This document shows positions 35,981 to 47,026 of a DNA stretch of 64,000 nt, piece by piece. Both the position numbers and the translations under genes were made by a program. The DNA comes from CAYXZL01 sp964469925 (lineage in GTDB: Bacteria > Patescibacteriota > Gracilibacteria > Absconditabacterales > Absconditicoccaceae). The stretch spans positions 69,441 through 133,440 of the forward strand of contig CAYXZL010000002.1 in NCBI GenBank assembly GCA_964469925.1, written 5' to 3'. Within the stretch, counting starts at the first letter, position 1, and the number at the start of each line of letters is the position of its first letter. The notes beneath the pieces were generated by a model. It was given only the letters and a program-made list of their open reading frames with translations, made no database searches and was not told the origin of the DNA.

Positions 35981-36364
35981 ATGAGAATAAGGGAAAAAAA
36001 TATTTTGTGAATAGATCGGGGGAGTAAATACGTCTGACTTGCTTATAAACAGGGCAGTACTGGTATGATCTTCCCTATTGGGTATATGATAAATGATAAG
36101 ACGTTGATGTACCAGATAGGGGAGATTTTGGTACAATACCACATCGCATCAATCGTTGTGTGATGGCCGCAGAAACAAGAAGATATCCAAGCCCAGATCA
36201 AGAACTTTTGAAAAACTTTGGAGCTCATTGCTGGTGATGATATCCCTTTGTCTTATGTAGAGGAGGACTATAGTAGTGTGGAAGCGGGTGCTAGAGTTGC
36301 AAACTTTAGTAAAAATGTTGCTGAAGATACTTTGTCTGCTATGATTTTATTGGAGAGAGTATAA
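35981..36364 (+). CDS. ruvX: RuvX/YqgF-type Holliday junction resolvase
   Basis: 127 residues, the usual small RNase H-fold. The first acidic strand is ILGIDRGSKYVGLA (residues about 8-21, with Gly by TGA). The second, SIVVGWPQKQEDIQAQIKNF, is the canonical VGxP motif. The third region (LSYVEEDYSSVEAG) supplies the remaining acidic residues. RuvX/YqgF acts in 16S rRNA 5' processing and junction cleavage. It is followed 15 bp later by a hairpin terminator. Confidence 0.88.
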
Positions 36365-36378
36365 AATTTTCATAAGGG

Positions 36379-36411
36379 AAAAGCGGACTCATGATAATGG
36401 CCGCTTTATTT
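36379..36411 (+). terminator. Intrinsic terminator after ruvX
   Basis: AAAGCGG (36380-36386) and CCGCTTT (36401-36407) form a 7-bp stem with a 14-nt loop, followed by ATTT. It closes the dnaB-ruvX transcript. The U tract is short, so efficiency is uncertain. Confidence 0.6.
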
Positions 36412-36433
36412 CCTTCGAGAGCATTCCCTCCCT

Positions 36434-36655
36434 TTAATGATGGTGTCGCCTATGACGGCCGCACACACATATGTTCCTTCGATGCGACTCGATAAATTGT
36501 CGACATCTTTGGAATGCATCCGCATGGCCGCTTGGTTTTGGTGTTTCAGCCCCTTGTGGACTGTTTGTGGTTATTGTTGGATTTTTTTCTTTGCCAGAGA
36601 AAACCCAACTAAATGACCAAAATCCGGTGTTTTCTTTCTCACTCATAGAAGGCAT
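36434..36655 (-). CDS. Small ORF in a compositionally distinct patch, doubtful
   Basis: 73 codons, no TGA, ending HRRHHH at a TAA. GC content is visibly higher than in neighbouring genes, with runs such as GCCGCAC and CATGGCCGC. The plus strand also carries a 63-codon frame across the same DNA (36471-36662). It contains the 12-mer CGCCTATGACGG at 36447-36458, which also occurs in the RNA candidate at 9297-9308. A 43-codon minus-strand frame lies just upstream, beyond a hairpin at 36673-36705, and I see nothing else in 36706-36904. This could be a small basic protein, a structured RNA or imported DNA. Confidence 0.25.
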   Translation of the reverse strand: MPSMSEKENTGFWSFSWVFSGKEKNPTITTNSPQGAETPKPSGHADAFQRCRQFIESHRRNICVCGRHRRHHH

Positions 36656-36672
36656 TTTTTAATTAAATACTA

Positions 36673-36705
36673 ATAAAGCCCCTGCGTTTATGACAGGAGC
36701 TTTAT
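36673..36705. terminator. Hairpin flanking the 36.4-36.7 kb patch
   Basis: AAAGCCCCTG (36675-36684) pairs with CAGGAGCTTT (36694-36703) with one mismatch. Flanking ATA and TAT extend the symmetry. It has no long U tract on either strand and is a weak or bidirectional terminator candidate between the patch and the 145-residue gene. Confidence 0.5.
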
Positions 36706-36904
36706 GATTATTTAATGGTTTTTGTCTTATTTTTTTATCCAACCATAGAGCTCCCTTCTGATCACCGCCAGAATAATTGTATTGTAACATTGCTTTGTGG
36801 AGTGGAATTTTTTGTTCATGGTTGTCTTTGCTTTATCGTTTTACATTTGGTGTTTGTTTTGTAGTGATATGTGTTGGTAATGCAAGTTGAGTTACTGATT
36901 GCGT

Positions 36905-37342
36905 TTAGGGAACGATTTTTATATCCCTTATTTCCAAGTAGACTGATTGACCGTATTCTTCATGGTTTATTGTCTCTATTATGCTTATTTCCAAGTTTGG
37001 GAGTGTTTTTGTAGCTTGGCAGTGTATGGTATAGGGACGAGAGAATAGAACTCATTTCTTATCAATAGAAAGATGTTTTGCCCTATATCAATATGATCGA
37101 CTTTCTTCTTTGATTTTTCGATCTTTGTATCCTACATTTTTCATGACTTTGGCAAATATTTCACCGTAGTGTATGCATTCTTCTCTCAAAAACTCGTCTA
37201 ACATTTGGCGGATGTTATCTATGGATGTGTTTTGTTTGAGAGCCTGCATAACTTCTCTCATAAAGGATTCACATAATCACTCTATGGAGTATTTCCTGTC
37301 AGGGTTTCTATGTCTTAGTGTTATTGTGTTGCTGTTTAGCAT
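36905..37342 (-). CDS. Unknown protein, 145 residues
   Basis: ATG at 37340-37342 opens a polar protein with a helical N-terminal half (FMREVMQALKQ, then IRQMLDEFLREE) and a Lys/Arg-rich centre (KVMKNVGYKDRKIKEES). The C-terminal part is beta-rich (IDKKGVLFSRP, then LEISIIETINH and VYLEIRDIKIV). No signal peptide or metal motif is seen. The small helical plus beta composition could suit a nucleic-acid-binding or toxin-type fold, but nothing decisive is visible. It is divergent from the metallophosphoesterase with a 93 bp gap. Confidence 0.55.
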
Positions 37343-37435
37343 ATTCAGTGTTGCATGGTATCAATTGTTTGTATCTTCTATTTCGTTTGTTATTTTTTTG
37401 TGTATGTTTTACAAATCATTTACACTTTGTTCTGA

Positions 37436-38722
37436 ATGCTTGTAATAGGCGATGTCCATATTAATGCACGTATGAGGGCTGCTATTTTGCAATCTTTGCG
37501 TGATATGATCAATCATAATAGTGATGAAAAGCATATTATTTTCTTGTGAGATTATGTCTATCATTTTGCTTATGATAGAAAGTCTCTTCTTTTGCTTTTT
37601 CAATTTTTTGTTGAACTGTATAGAGAGTGAAAGCATGTGTATGTATTGGCTGGCAATCATGACTGGATTGCTGATCATTTTGTGTACGAGGAAGCACAAC
37701 AGGCATTTTCTATTATTAACGATTACGTTTTTGAGCAGTCTCGTACTGGTGAAGGCTTGTCAGAGAAGGGATCTCTTCGTTTTATCACAGAACCTATCAC
37801 TCTAACGATAGAGGATCAAGATGTTATCTTTTTCCCCTACAATCTTGCTCTTAGCCCTGAGGAGGAATCTTTTTCTTCTACTGATGTTTGATTGTCTCCT
37901 GTTGTACACTCTCTTAGAGAACTTGCTTTTAGCAATAACAAACGTGAACGCTACTCTTTATCCATAAATTTATGCTTGCTGGAGCTGGTTGCAAAACTAC
38001 GTCATACTTCTTCTTGCGATACTATTGTTGTTTTTCATCATTATTATGTTGAGAGTACTGAGTTTCCTGGTCAAACTAGCCGTTTTGCTTTTAAAGATGT
38101 CGCTTTAAGCAAGGAATGGCTTTCTGTTAATGATATTCGTATGATTTCTGGTCATCTGCATCAAGCTTTTGTTTATCAAAACTATTTGTGTGTGGGAAGT
38201 GTGCGATCTACCTCTCCCTTGGAGTTTAATCATTATAAAGTTGCGTGCGTGCTTCATTGATCCTTTGTTCGCTTTTATCCTAGTCATATTAACTACTATT
38301 TGAGGACTTTTTATGAATGACGCGTACTTGATTCTGCTTTGCTTTTAGAGCTTTTGCAGCAGCAATACGATGATTCTAGGCTTGTATTCCAAAGTAACGT
38401 TTTTTTTACTCTTGATACTGATTCTTTACGTTCTTTTCCTGATTTTTCGCTTCTCTCTCTGCAAATCGTGGGCGACTCACTGGACTATTGACGTATTACA
38501 GATTATATAGACGGTACGTTATTTCCCACAGTAGAGACTGTTCGTTTGAAGAGACAAGATAAAAAGGTTGAGCAGCTCTTGCAACAACTAGATATTTCTA
38601 GTAGGAACTTACAGACGTGATTTCATGATTGGAAAAGTATCCTAAAAGACTATATTGGGATTAAATATTCATCCGAACAGCAATATTATTTTGCTTTGTT
38701 GGAAGATCTACATCTTTTGTAA
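37436..38722 (+). CDS. Calcineurin-like metallophosphoesterase
   Basis: 428 residues. The metal-ligand motifs are in order: VIGDVHI (D-x-H) at residues 3-9, LGDYVYH (GD) near 40, LAGNHDW (GNHD) near 71, a middle His in VVFHHYYVES, and SGHLHQAF (GHxH) near 238. The fold resembles the nuclease subunit SbcD/Mre11, with a C-terminal part of about 180 residues ending in a helical region. ruvC follows 16 bp later, which favours a DNA-processing role. No SbcC-type ATPase is next to it, so the substrate is open. Confidence 0.8.
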
Positions 38723-38738
38723 TGGTATACTATTGTCA

Positions 38739-39212
38739 ATGATATTGTGAATCGATCCAGGTATCCGCAAGTTGGGCTATGCCCTTATTGAATCAGATCT
38801 TCGTGTGGTTTGTGCTGATGCACTTGTTTTGGATGTTGTGGATATCGTGAGGGAAGATTATTGGGTTCGCATGGGTCAGATGTATGGTTTTTTCGAAGGC
38901 CTTCTGCAACAGTACCCTTCTATTACTACTGTCTGCATTGAAAAGCTGTATTTTACTTGACGCAATCAGAACAACGCAGAATTTGTTTATGGTATTAGGT
39001 GAGCGTTGATGATGCTATTTAGCCGTCATGATATTTTTTTATTGGAATATACTCCTATTCAGCTCAAAAAATACATTACGGGTAATGCACAAGCTAGTAA
39101 GTCTTTAGTTACTTCTGTGGTCAAAAGATTGTATAAACTTGATACAGCTCCTCATTATCATGATACTGCTGATGCTTTGGGATTGGCTTATTTGGCAGCC
39201 CAAAGAAGATAG
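38739..39212 (+). CDS. ruvC: Holliday junction resolvase RuvC
   Basis: 157 residues. The first catalytic Asp is in ILGIDPGIRKLGYA (residues 2-15, one Gly by TGA). The second acidic residue is in VCIEKLYFTGRNQ. The region SVVKRLYKL and the catalytic pair HDTADALGLAYLA follow, with His and Asp as in RuvC. ATG 38739 is the standard start. It follows the metallophosphoesterase by 16 bp and precedes a nucleotidyltransferase by 27 bp. Confidence 0.93.
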
Positions 39213-39239
39213 TGAATTTTATTATTTTAGATAATTTGC

Positions 39240-40139
39240 ATGAAGCCTACGTTATTGATTTTAGCTGCTGGTATGGGTAGCCGTTATGGATGACTCAAGC
39301 AGATTGATGCTTTTTGACCCGCCGGTGAGTCAATTATTGAATATTCTATTTATGATGCTATACGTGCTGGTTTTGGTAAGGTGGTGTATGTTATTAGGGA
39401 AGAGTTTGAGAGTGATTTTAGAGCGAAATTTTGACATATCGAGAAATACATAGACGTTGAATACGTTTTTCAATCAGTCAATCCAGTTATTGGGGATCTT
39501 TCGTATATTACCCGTGAAAAGCCATGGTGAACGGGCCATGCTATTTTGTCTGCTAAAGATGTTATTGATGAACCGTTTGTTGTTATTTATGCTGATGACT
39601 ATTGTGGTATTCATGCTTTTGAGCTTTGTCATGATTTCCTACAAACAAATGTTTCTTCGTCACATTGTGCGGTTTTAGGTTTTGAATTATCTAACACCCT
39701 TTCTCCTTATGGTGGTGTTAATAGATGAGTCTTATACACTGATGTTCAGTGATTTCTGCTTGAAACGGTAGAGGTTTTGAAAATATCCTTGCAGGGCGAC
39801 AAGGCTGTTTATCCTCTTGATGATACTCAACGAGGTGAACTTTCTCTTCAGTCGTTGGTTAATATGTGATCTTTTTGTTTTGATTCATCGATATTTTCTC
39901 ATTTAGAGAGACTTTTCTTTTCTTTTGCACGTGATAATCTTCATAATCCGAAAGCAGAGTTTTTCTTGCCGACTGCTTTAGATGATTTGGTAAAAGATCA
40001 GCTATTACGTTGTTCTGTTATAGCAACGCCTGATCAATGGTGTGGTGTTTCTTATCGCGAAGATAAGAATATGGTGAGTGATAGGTTTGCTACGATGGTA
40101 AGAGATGGAAACTACCCATCTCCTCTATGGCAGAAATAG
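39240..40139 (+). CDS. Nucleotidyltransferase (sugar-phosphate/NTP transferase family)
   Basis: 299 residues. The N-terminal signature is LILAAGMGSRYGGLKQID (residues 5-22, one Gly by TGA), which is the GxG-type P-loop of NTP transferases that make NDP-sugars or activated choline. Near residue 113 is YADDYCG, the metal-binding Asp pair. The rest has no clear C-terminal left-handed-helix repeats, so GlmU is excluded. Substrate is not determined. Adjacent ruvC and UPF0251 genes do not help. Confidence 0.75.
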
Positions 40140-40214
40140 GATTATTCCGAAAATATTTGCATTTCTTTGTGTTGTTTGTATATTGCTTTTGTGTTTATAT
40201 ACTTGTCATTGACA

Positions 40215-40544
40215 ATGGGCAGGAAGAAAAAGTGCAGAACAATTGATATTGATATGAAGTCTATTTGTTCATCTTTTTGACCTTTGCATGATACTCAAGA
40301 ATCAAGGGGCGATGCTGCTTGTATTGTTTTGGAAGCGGATGAACTGCAGGTTTTACAACTAAAGGATGGTGAGGGATTGACTATGATTGAGTGAGCTAAA
40401 AGGATGGGTATCTCAAAATCTGTTTTTGGTGATATGCATAAAAAGGCTCGTGCTAAGTTGGTTGATATGGTGTTACATGCTAAAACTTTGGTTGTTAAGT
40501 GTCCTTACAAAGACGCGAATCGTTCTTTTATATTTAAACGTTAG
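40215..40544 (+). CDS. UPF0251/DUF134 helix-turn-helix regulator
   Basis: 109 residues beginning MGRKKKCRTIDI, the usual start. The family stretch VLEADELQVLQLKDGEGLTM precedes the HTH GAKRMGISKSVFGDMHKKA. Members are putative DNA-binding proteins often linked to nitrogenase, metal or redox genes. Here gdhA and trxA follow at 30 and 21 bp, so regulation of those two is plausible. The C-terminal basic tail (DANRSFIFKR) is short. Confidence 0.78.
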
Positions 40545-40574
40545 GGTCTTATTTATCATTTTAACCTTACCTCC

Positions 40575-41816
40575 ATGTCCTTGTATGAATGAGTTCAAAA
40601 CCAGATGAGAGAGGCCTTTTCGTATATCAGAGATAGGTTCAGTCCTAACCTTTTGGAACATCTGTTATATCCTCATCAGATTTTAGAGGTGTCGATTCCT
40701 GTGTTGATGGATGATGGCAATGTACGTACTTTTGTTGGCTATAGGTCGCAACATAATAATGCAAGGTGACCCTATAAATGAGGCATTAGGTATCATCAAG
40801 ATGTTAGCAAAGACGAGGTGATGAGTCTTTCTGCGTGGATGTCTCTCAAGACTTCGGTTGTTGGTATTCCTTTGTGATGAGCTAAGTGAGGGATTGTTGT
40901 AGATCCAAAGACTTTGTCTCGTGGCGAATTAGAACGTTTGACAAGATGATATGTGCAGAAGGTATTTCGTTTTGTGTGACCTCAAACGGATGTTCCTGCC
41001 CCTGATGTGAATACAGATTCTCAAATCATGGCATGGTTTGTTGATGAGTATAGTAAGTTGGCTGGTGAACGATCTCCTGCTGTGGTTACGGGTAAACCTT
41101 TGTCTCTGTGATGAAGTGTAGGTAGACATTCAGCGACTGCCATGTGAGCATATTATACACTCTCTCGCTATTTGGATCTGGTCGGATGATCTCTTGTTGG
41201 TAAAACGTTTGCTATTCAATGAGCTGGGAATGCTGGTCTGCTGTTTGCACAATTGGTTGTCTGAGCTGGTGCTACTATTGTTTGACTTAGCGATTCTCGT
41301 GGTGCTGTCTTTTCTAAAGACGGTATTGATATAGCACAAGTTACTGCACTTAAGGAGTCATGAATGTCTGTTGTAAATTTACCTTGAGTCTCTGCTATTT
41401 CTCAGAATGATTTACTAGCTTTAGATGTTGATGTTCTTGTGCCTGCGGCATTGGAGAGCCAAATCACAAAGGACAATATGCATAGTATTTCTTCGTGACT
41501 TGTTTTGGAGATAGCAAATGGTCCTACGACCCCAGAAGCAGATGCGTTTTTGTTTACTAAGGGCGTTGTTATTCTTCCTGATATCCTCGTTAATGCTTGA
41601 GGTGTTACTGTTAGTTATTTTGAGCAGGTTCAAAATGCTATGAATTATTATCGAGACGAAACGGAAGTGGATGATAAACTTCATAAAATTATAGATACAG
41701 CTACTGATACTGTTATACGTGTTGCTAGGGAGCATTCTGTTTCCCTTAGAATGTCTGCCTATATTGTTAGCCTTCAGAGAATACTTGAATCTTTACAAAA
41801 AATCTTTGTTTTTTAG
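40575..41816 (+). CDS. gdhA: Glutamate dehydrogenase
   Basis: NAD(P)-dependent oxidative deamination or synthesis of glutamate. 413 residues. The substrate-binding region is RGPYKGGIRYHQDV, then VVGIPLGGAKGGIVVDP with the catalytic Lys. The catalytic Asp region is PAPDVNTDSQIMAWFVDEY. The Rossmann dinucleotide loop is AIQGAGNAG, and NAGGVTVSYFEQVQN follows near the end. It stands out as one of the few metabolic enzymes in the window. Confidence 0.95.
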
Positions 41817-41837
41817 TTTGTTATATAATTCATTATT

Positions 41838-42176
41838 ATGAAGGAAGATCACAAAAACCTTGTTCATTTGGATAGTTCGGATGAGTTTGCTTCAATTATA
41901 GCTACCGGAGTGGTGGTAGTTGATTTTTATGCTGATTGGTGTGGTCCTTGTAGGATGCTTTGACCGATTATGGAGAGCTTAGCTGAGAAGTATGAAGGAC
42001 GTATTAGGGTTGTTAAGGTCAATGTTGACGATTTTGGTGATATTGCCGGTCAGTATGGTGTAAGTTCAATACCGATGGTTGCTATCTTCAATAATGGTTC
42101 TATGGTAGGAGAATCCATTGTATGAGCCTATCCTCAAGATCATTATGAAACTATCTTGGATTGACTGCTACAATAA
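41838..42176 (+). CDS. trxA: Thioredoxin
   Basis: 112 residues with the active site WCGPC at residues 34-38 after VVVVDFYAD, and the cis-Pro loop SIPMVAIFNNG. It reduces protein disulfides. It lies 21 bp after gdhA and shares that operon. Two in-frame TGAs (LGPI, DGLLQ) are read as Gly. Confidence 0.96.
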
Positions 42177-42231
42177 TCTTTGTCAAACTATTTTTCGTCT
42201 TGCAAAGCAGTATTTGTTTTGTGTGTTACTT

Positions 42232-43122
42232 CTACTTATTCATCAATGTATTTATACGTTTCCCTTCGTATACTATTTTTTTGATGTCTGTAGTAGTTCG
42301 AAAATCGTTTGGATACACACTACTTTCTTTTAGTTTTTGATTGAGCGTGTATCTTGTTTGTGGACCAAATATTCAGCACCATTGGGAATTCTTGTTGAGC
42401 AATTTGTTATCTACTTGGAAGTTACATATTGCTTGTTTAGTTTTTGGTCCAAAGTATCATGTTACTGACATGTTGTCTAAGTAGCCTAACTTATTCATAT
42501 ATTTTTGCAGTGTCCGGACAAATATATCTTTTCTTCATTCCTCTAACTGTATCATGGAGAATGCCATATCAAAAAAGTACTTAAATGTCGGTACTTTTTC
42601 GAGATTGAATCCTATTGCTTCTTGTGGTATTGACATGGTTTGGGGGCAATGATAGCCTATTGTTTCTTTTTTTCACCGCGTAATTGCCTTTATTAAACCT
42701 TCATTTCACTCTCACATATATATGTCTAGTCTGTCATGCTTGTTGTTTCTTTCTCCTGCTTTCACAATTGCTCATCATCTGTCTGCTATTACTCCTATTC
42801 CTAAACTTGGCATGATGATATATTCCCCAAACTCATAGCTTGACGGTGCTGCTATCATTCCATTGAACACTCCCATGCCGGATGCACCGTGTGTTCATTC
42901 TCCATTCAGTATTTTTTCTTCTGAAAGATTCCCCTTGGCATATGCAATCTGACCTGGTTTAGGTGAATAATACGCAGTTGTGATAAAGGTTTTTTTGGTA
43001 CATCATTCTAATGATAGTGTGATGCTTGTTGCGTTTGTATTCGTATGTGCTATTGCTATGCTCACTATTGTTGCTAGAATAGCTGTCAGTGTGCGTCTTT
43101 GTATTGGTCTTTTTTTATTCAT
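42232..43122 (-). CDS. Secreted 3D-domain and peptidoglycan-binding protein
   Basis: 296 residues. A signal peptide (MNKKRPIQRRTLTAILATIV, cut near residue 31) is followed by a 3D-like domain, as in RlpA/YabE-type proteins: TAYYSPKPGQIAYA, then EYIIMPSLGIGVIADRG with AGERNKHDRLDIYMG supplying Asp residues. The C-terminal third contains LQKYMNKLGYLDN and TKQAICNFQVDNKLL, which suits a peptidoglycan-binding helical domain. It probably acts on or binds the wall. ATG 43120-43122 was chosen over the in-frame GTG at 43188. Confidence 0.76.
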
Positions 43123-43263
43123 TGATAAATGATACTGAAGTAAACTTACACTGAGTACAATCATACAGTTTATTGTAGTGTGACGCACTGATCTTTTGTA
43201 TTCTTTTTGTTTATATGTTTATTCTTTTGGATAATGTTGTATAGTATTGTTCACTTGTGTGTT

Positions 43264-44289
43264 ATGTTACTTACTTTCTATCTTTTGGCCTTGGTGTGTG
43301 ACTATTACTTTGTTCCTTCGCTGGAAAAGATATCTCACAAGTTGCGTTTATCATCTGAATTTGCCTGAGCGACATTGATGGCTATTGGTAGTAGTGCTCC
43401 TGAGCTTTTCACTTCTTTGTTCGCTGTCCTCAATCCTCATCTTGAACCTAGTGTGTGAGCAGGAACAATTGTTTGATCTGCTATTTTTAATATTTTAGTT
43501 ATTATTGGTGCATCGGTTGTGATTCGTAAGGCCAAAATAACTTGGCAACCAGTTGTTAGAGATTTGTTTTTTTATGGTTTAGCAATTCTTCTTCTCTTAC
43601 TTTTTTTTGTTGATGGAAGTATAGAATTTGTCGAGGTTTTAATCTTTTTGGCTTTGTATATTGGATATATCTTTGTCGCAAAAAATCGATCAAGACGACT
43701 CTGATATTCTGCTCCTGGTCGGGATGATGGTGTTGTTGATTTGGATAGACCATCGGGTTGAGTGTCGCATTATATTGTTTCTTTTTTTGATCGTATTATC
43801 CCTCATCCTCATAATTCCTATGTTTTCTCTTTTTTTGTTAGCATTATTATTATTGCTCTTTTAACTCACTTTATGGTGGATGCATGAGTGCAGTTTGCAC
43901 ATATTCTTCATATTCCGGCTTCTATTGTTGGTCTAACAATCTTGGCTGCTGGTACTTCGGTCCCCGACTTGCTTTCTTCTCTCAATGTTGCTAGAAAATG
44001 AAGGGGTGATATGGCTATTACCAATGCTATTTGATCTAATATTTTTGATATTTTATTTGGCTTATGATTTCCTTATCTGTTATACTTTATGATTTATTGA
44101 CTTGATAAGAATATTGTTGTGGATGGTAATAATATTTTATGAAGTATTATTTTGCTTTTTGCTACTATTGTTGTAGTTGCATTTGTTTTGGTTATGAAGC
44201 GTTGGCATCTTTCAAAACGTTCTTGAATGTTTTTAATTCTTTTGTATGTGTGCTATATTGTTTATACCGTATTTCTTATTTTATCGTAG
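43264..44289 (+). CDS. CaCA-family sodium/calcium exchanger (first copy)
   Basis: 341 residues, ten or so membrane segments in two homologous halves. The first alpha repeat is GATLMAIGSSAPELFTSLFA with GTIVGSAIFNIL; the second is GLTILAAGTSVPDLLSSL with AITNAIGSNIFDILFG. The two alpha repeats are the ion-binding core of Na+/Ca2+ and related cation exchangers. Eleven or more TGA Gly codons are used. A hairpin terminator lies 50 bp after the stop. A second copy is at 56.4-57.5 kb. Confidence 0.9.
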
Positions 44290-44339
44290 TTTTTGCCTTT
44301 GGCATACTTTCCCTTGTTTTTGCTTGTCAGTATTTTTAT

Positions 44340-44375
44340 AATGTAGCACGTCCTATCTGTTAGGTGCTACATTTA
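44340..44375 (+). terminator. Intrinsic terminator after the first exchanger
   Basis: AATGTAGCAC and GTGCTACATT form a perfect 10-bp stem (44340-44349 with 44364-44373) with a 14-nt loop, followed by a T-rich tail. It ends 20 bp before the ClpC-type start and separates the exchanger from it. Confidence 0.75.
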
Positions 44376-44394
44376 CTTTAGGTGCTTGTATTGC

Positions 44395-46947
44395 ATGAAA
44401 AACATACGTATTAATTACACAAAGGAGGCAAAAAAAGTCCTAGAATACGCTCAGTTGTTAACCTTTAGTGAGCAGAAAAGATCGATATCTAATATTACGT
44501 TGTTTTGGTGAATTTATGTTTTTTTACTTAACACTCCTTACCATAAGCTTTTTCGGAAATTAATGGGTGTGAGAGATGTGGATCGTATTAATGATTTTTT
44601 TATGGAACACTATGGTGATATTGATTTTTCTCGTAGACCAAGTCGTTTCATTATGCTTAAGCAACTTATTTTGAAGTTTACTACGGATGAGGACAAAACT
44701 ATTGTTGACTTTGTCCGTCTCTTATATGTGTGTGTTGACAAGCCAGATGGTGCTAGTAAAAAGCTTTTTAATTTTTTATGATTTGAATTGGATACAATCA
44801 AGAACAATTGTCAGTATATTACGGATCATCCTGCAATATTGCAGATTGGAATCTTTGCCTTTTTAGAGCTCCTTTCTAAACTTATTGTCAAGCTTTCTTT
44901 AGATCTTGATAAGATTCAATTGATGCACATTGACTTTTTGCAGTATATGCCTGAGTCTTGATCCATAGACCAATCTCTTGTACAGAAAGACCCTAATAAG
45001 AGTAATATACAGACAACTTCGCCTGATGAAAAAGAAGAAAAGAAGCTTACTGTTGAGTACTTTGGTACCGATTTGACGAAGGAGTATAAAGATGGTTATC
45101 TTGATCCTGTTATTGGTAGAGAAAAAGAGATTTATCAGATGATCTATACTCTTTTAAGGAAGACGAAAAACAATCCACTTCTTATCTGAGAGGCTGGTGT
45201 TGGGAAAACTGCTATTGTTGAGTGACTTGCTCAGAAAATAGTTGATGGTGATGTGCCTGAGAAATTGTTGGGCAAAAGAGTGTTTGTGTTAGATATGGGT
45301 AGCTTGGTAGCTGGGACTAAATACAGGGGTGAGTTTGAGGCGAGAATGAAAGCGATTTTGGAAGAGGCTATGGATATCTCTAATAACATTATTCTTTTTA
45401 TTGATGAACTGCATACCATCATTGGCACATGAGGTGCAGAGAATGGTGATGCTGCTCAAATGATTAAGCCTTTGCTATCTAGAGGGAAGATTAAGTTAAT
45501 TGGAGCTACAACTTATGATGAGTACCAGAAATATATAGAAAAAGATGCTGCGCTTAAGAGAAGATTTCAAGAGATTCATGTGGATGAGCCTGATTTGCCT
45601 AGTACAAAGGCTATTTTGATGTGATTGAAGTGAACGTATGAGAACTATCATGGGGTTGTTATTTCAGAAGAGGCTGTTGATGCTGCTATCTTTCTGAGTA
45701 GGAGATATATTCTCAATAGGCATCTCCCTGATAAAGCTATAGATATTATTGATGAGGCTAGTGCAAGAAAATCTACCATTACGAGAAAATTAGAAAAAGA
45801 TGATACCTATAATAAGTACGAGAAACAACTTAAAGAACTCGACAAAAAAATTGAGCATGCTATTGATTCTCAAGACTATTTTGGTGCAGCTGAACTTAAG
45901 GAGCAGCAGGAGAATATTAAGCATAAAATGCAACAGGTAAGACAGGATAAACTATTGCCGGTTCATTTGAGGCAAATTATTCAGCCTGATGATATTGGTC
46001 AAGTTTTGGCTGATAAGACATGAATACCAGCCAACATTGTTTCTGAGTCTGAAATTGTGAAATTGAAAAGATTGAAAGAGGCACTTGATACTGATGTGTT
46101 TGGTCAAGAAGAGGCCATTCAGTCTGTTGTAAAGGCTATTACGAGGAATAGAATGTCTGTTATTAAGAAAGATAAACCTATTTCGTCTTTCTTGTTTTTG
46201 TGACCTTCTGGTACGGGTAAAACTCACTTGGCGAAAATGGTTGCTAAACACTATTTTGGTGATGAAAAGGCTATGATAAGAGTTGATATGTCTGAGTTCA
46301 TGGAAAAGTATTCTGTCTCTAAGCTTATTTGATCTGCTCCTGGTTATGTTTGACACGAAGAGGGTGGTCTTTTAACTGAACAAGTTAGAAGAAGACCGTA
46401 TACTGTTGTCCTTTTGGATGAAATAGAGAAGGCATCTAAGGATGTTTTGAATATATTGTTGCAAGTTTTGGATGAATGATATTTGAAAGATAATAAAGGA
46501 AGACAGATCGACTTTAAGAGTACCATTATTATCATGACTTCAAACTTGGGTTCTGATGAATTTTCTAAGAAGCTTTCTCATATTGGTTTTTCTGAAAACA
46601 CTATAGTTGATGAGGAGGTTTCTGAGGAGGACTTTCTAGGGAAGAAAGCGAAAGTTATGGAGCGTTTAAAGGATTTTATGTCTCCTGAGTTATTTAATAG
46701 GCTTGACCATATTGTTGTTTTCAAACCTCTCTCAAAGAAGGTTTTAAAGTCTATTCTTAGAAGACAGTTGGATGAGTTTTTGGCTGCTTGGAAGGATACA
46801 AATCACCTTAAGCTACCGAAGTTTAGTGATAGGAGGCTTTCATCTATTGTTGACAAGATTTATGATCCTCAACTTGGAGCTAGACCATTGTTGAAATATA
46901 TTGATAATGAGGTTGAGCAAGAGCTTATCGATCAATTAATGAAATAA
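44395..46947 (+). CDS. ClpC/ClpB-type double AAA+ chaperone ATPase
   Basis: 850 residues. D1 has Walker A GEAGVGKT (residues 265-272) and D2 has GPSGTGKT (603-610); the first Gly of both is TGA. D1 also shows FIDELHTIIGTGGAE and DIIDEASARK. The linker holds a UVR-like helix (YFGAAELKEQQENIK), as in ClpC. D2 continues VLLDEIEKA and GARPLLKYIDNEVEQEL. The N-terminal 210 residues are long but show no clear Clp_N repeats. It likely feeds ClpP. I leave ClpC versus ClpB open but favour ClpC by the UVR-like helix. Confidence 0.9.
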
Positions 46948-47026
46948 AACCTTTTTTGTGAAAAGAAAACGAGTTCTATGGGAATGGGAAGTTGTTTTTT
47001 TCGTCTGCTCTCTTTTTTTAGTTTCT

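Noticed and set aside
36471..36662. 63-codon plus-strand frame in the GC-richer patch
   Set aside because: No start context, no homology signal and overlaps a longer opposite-strand frame; the patch may not be coding at all.
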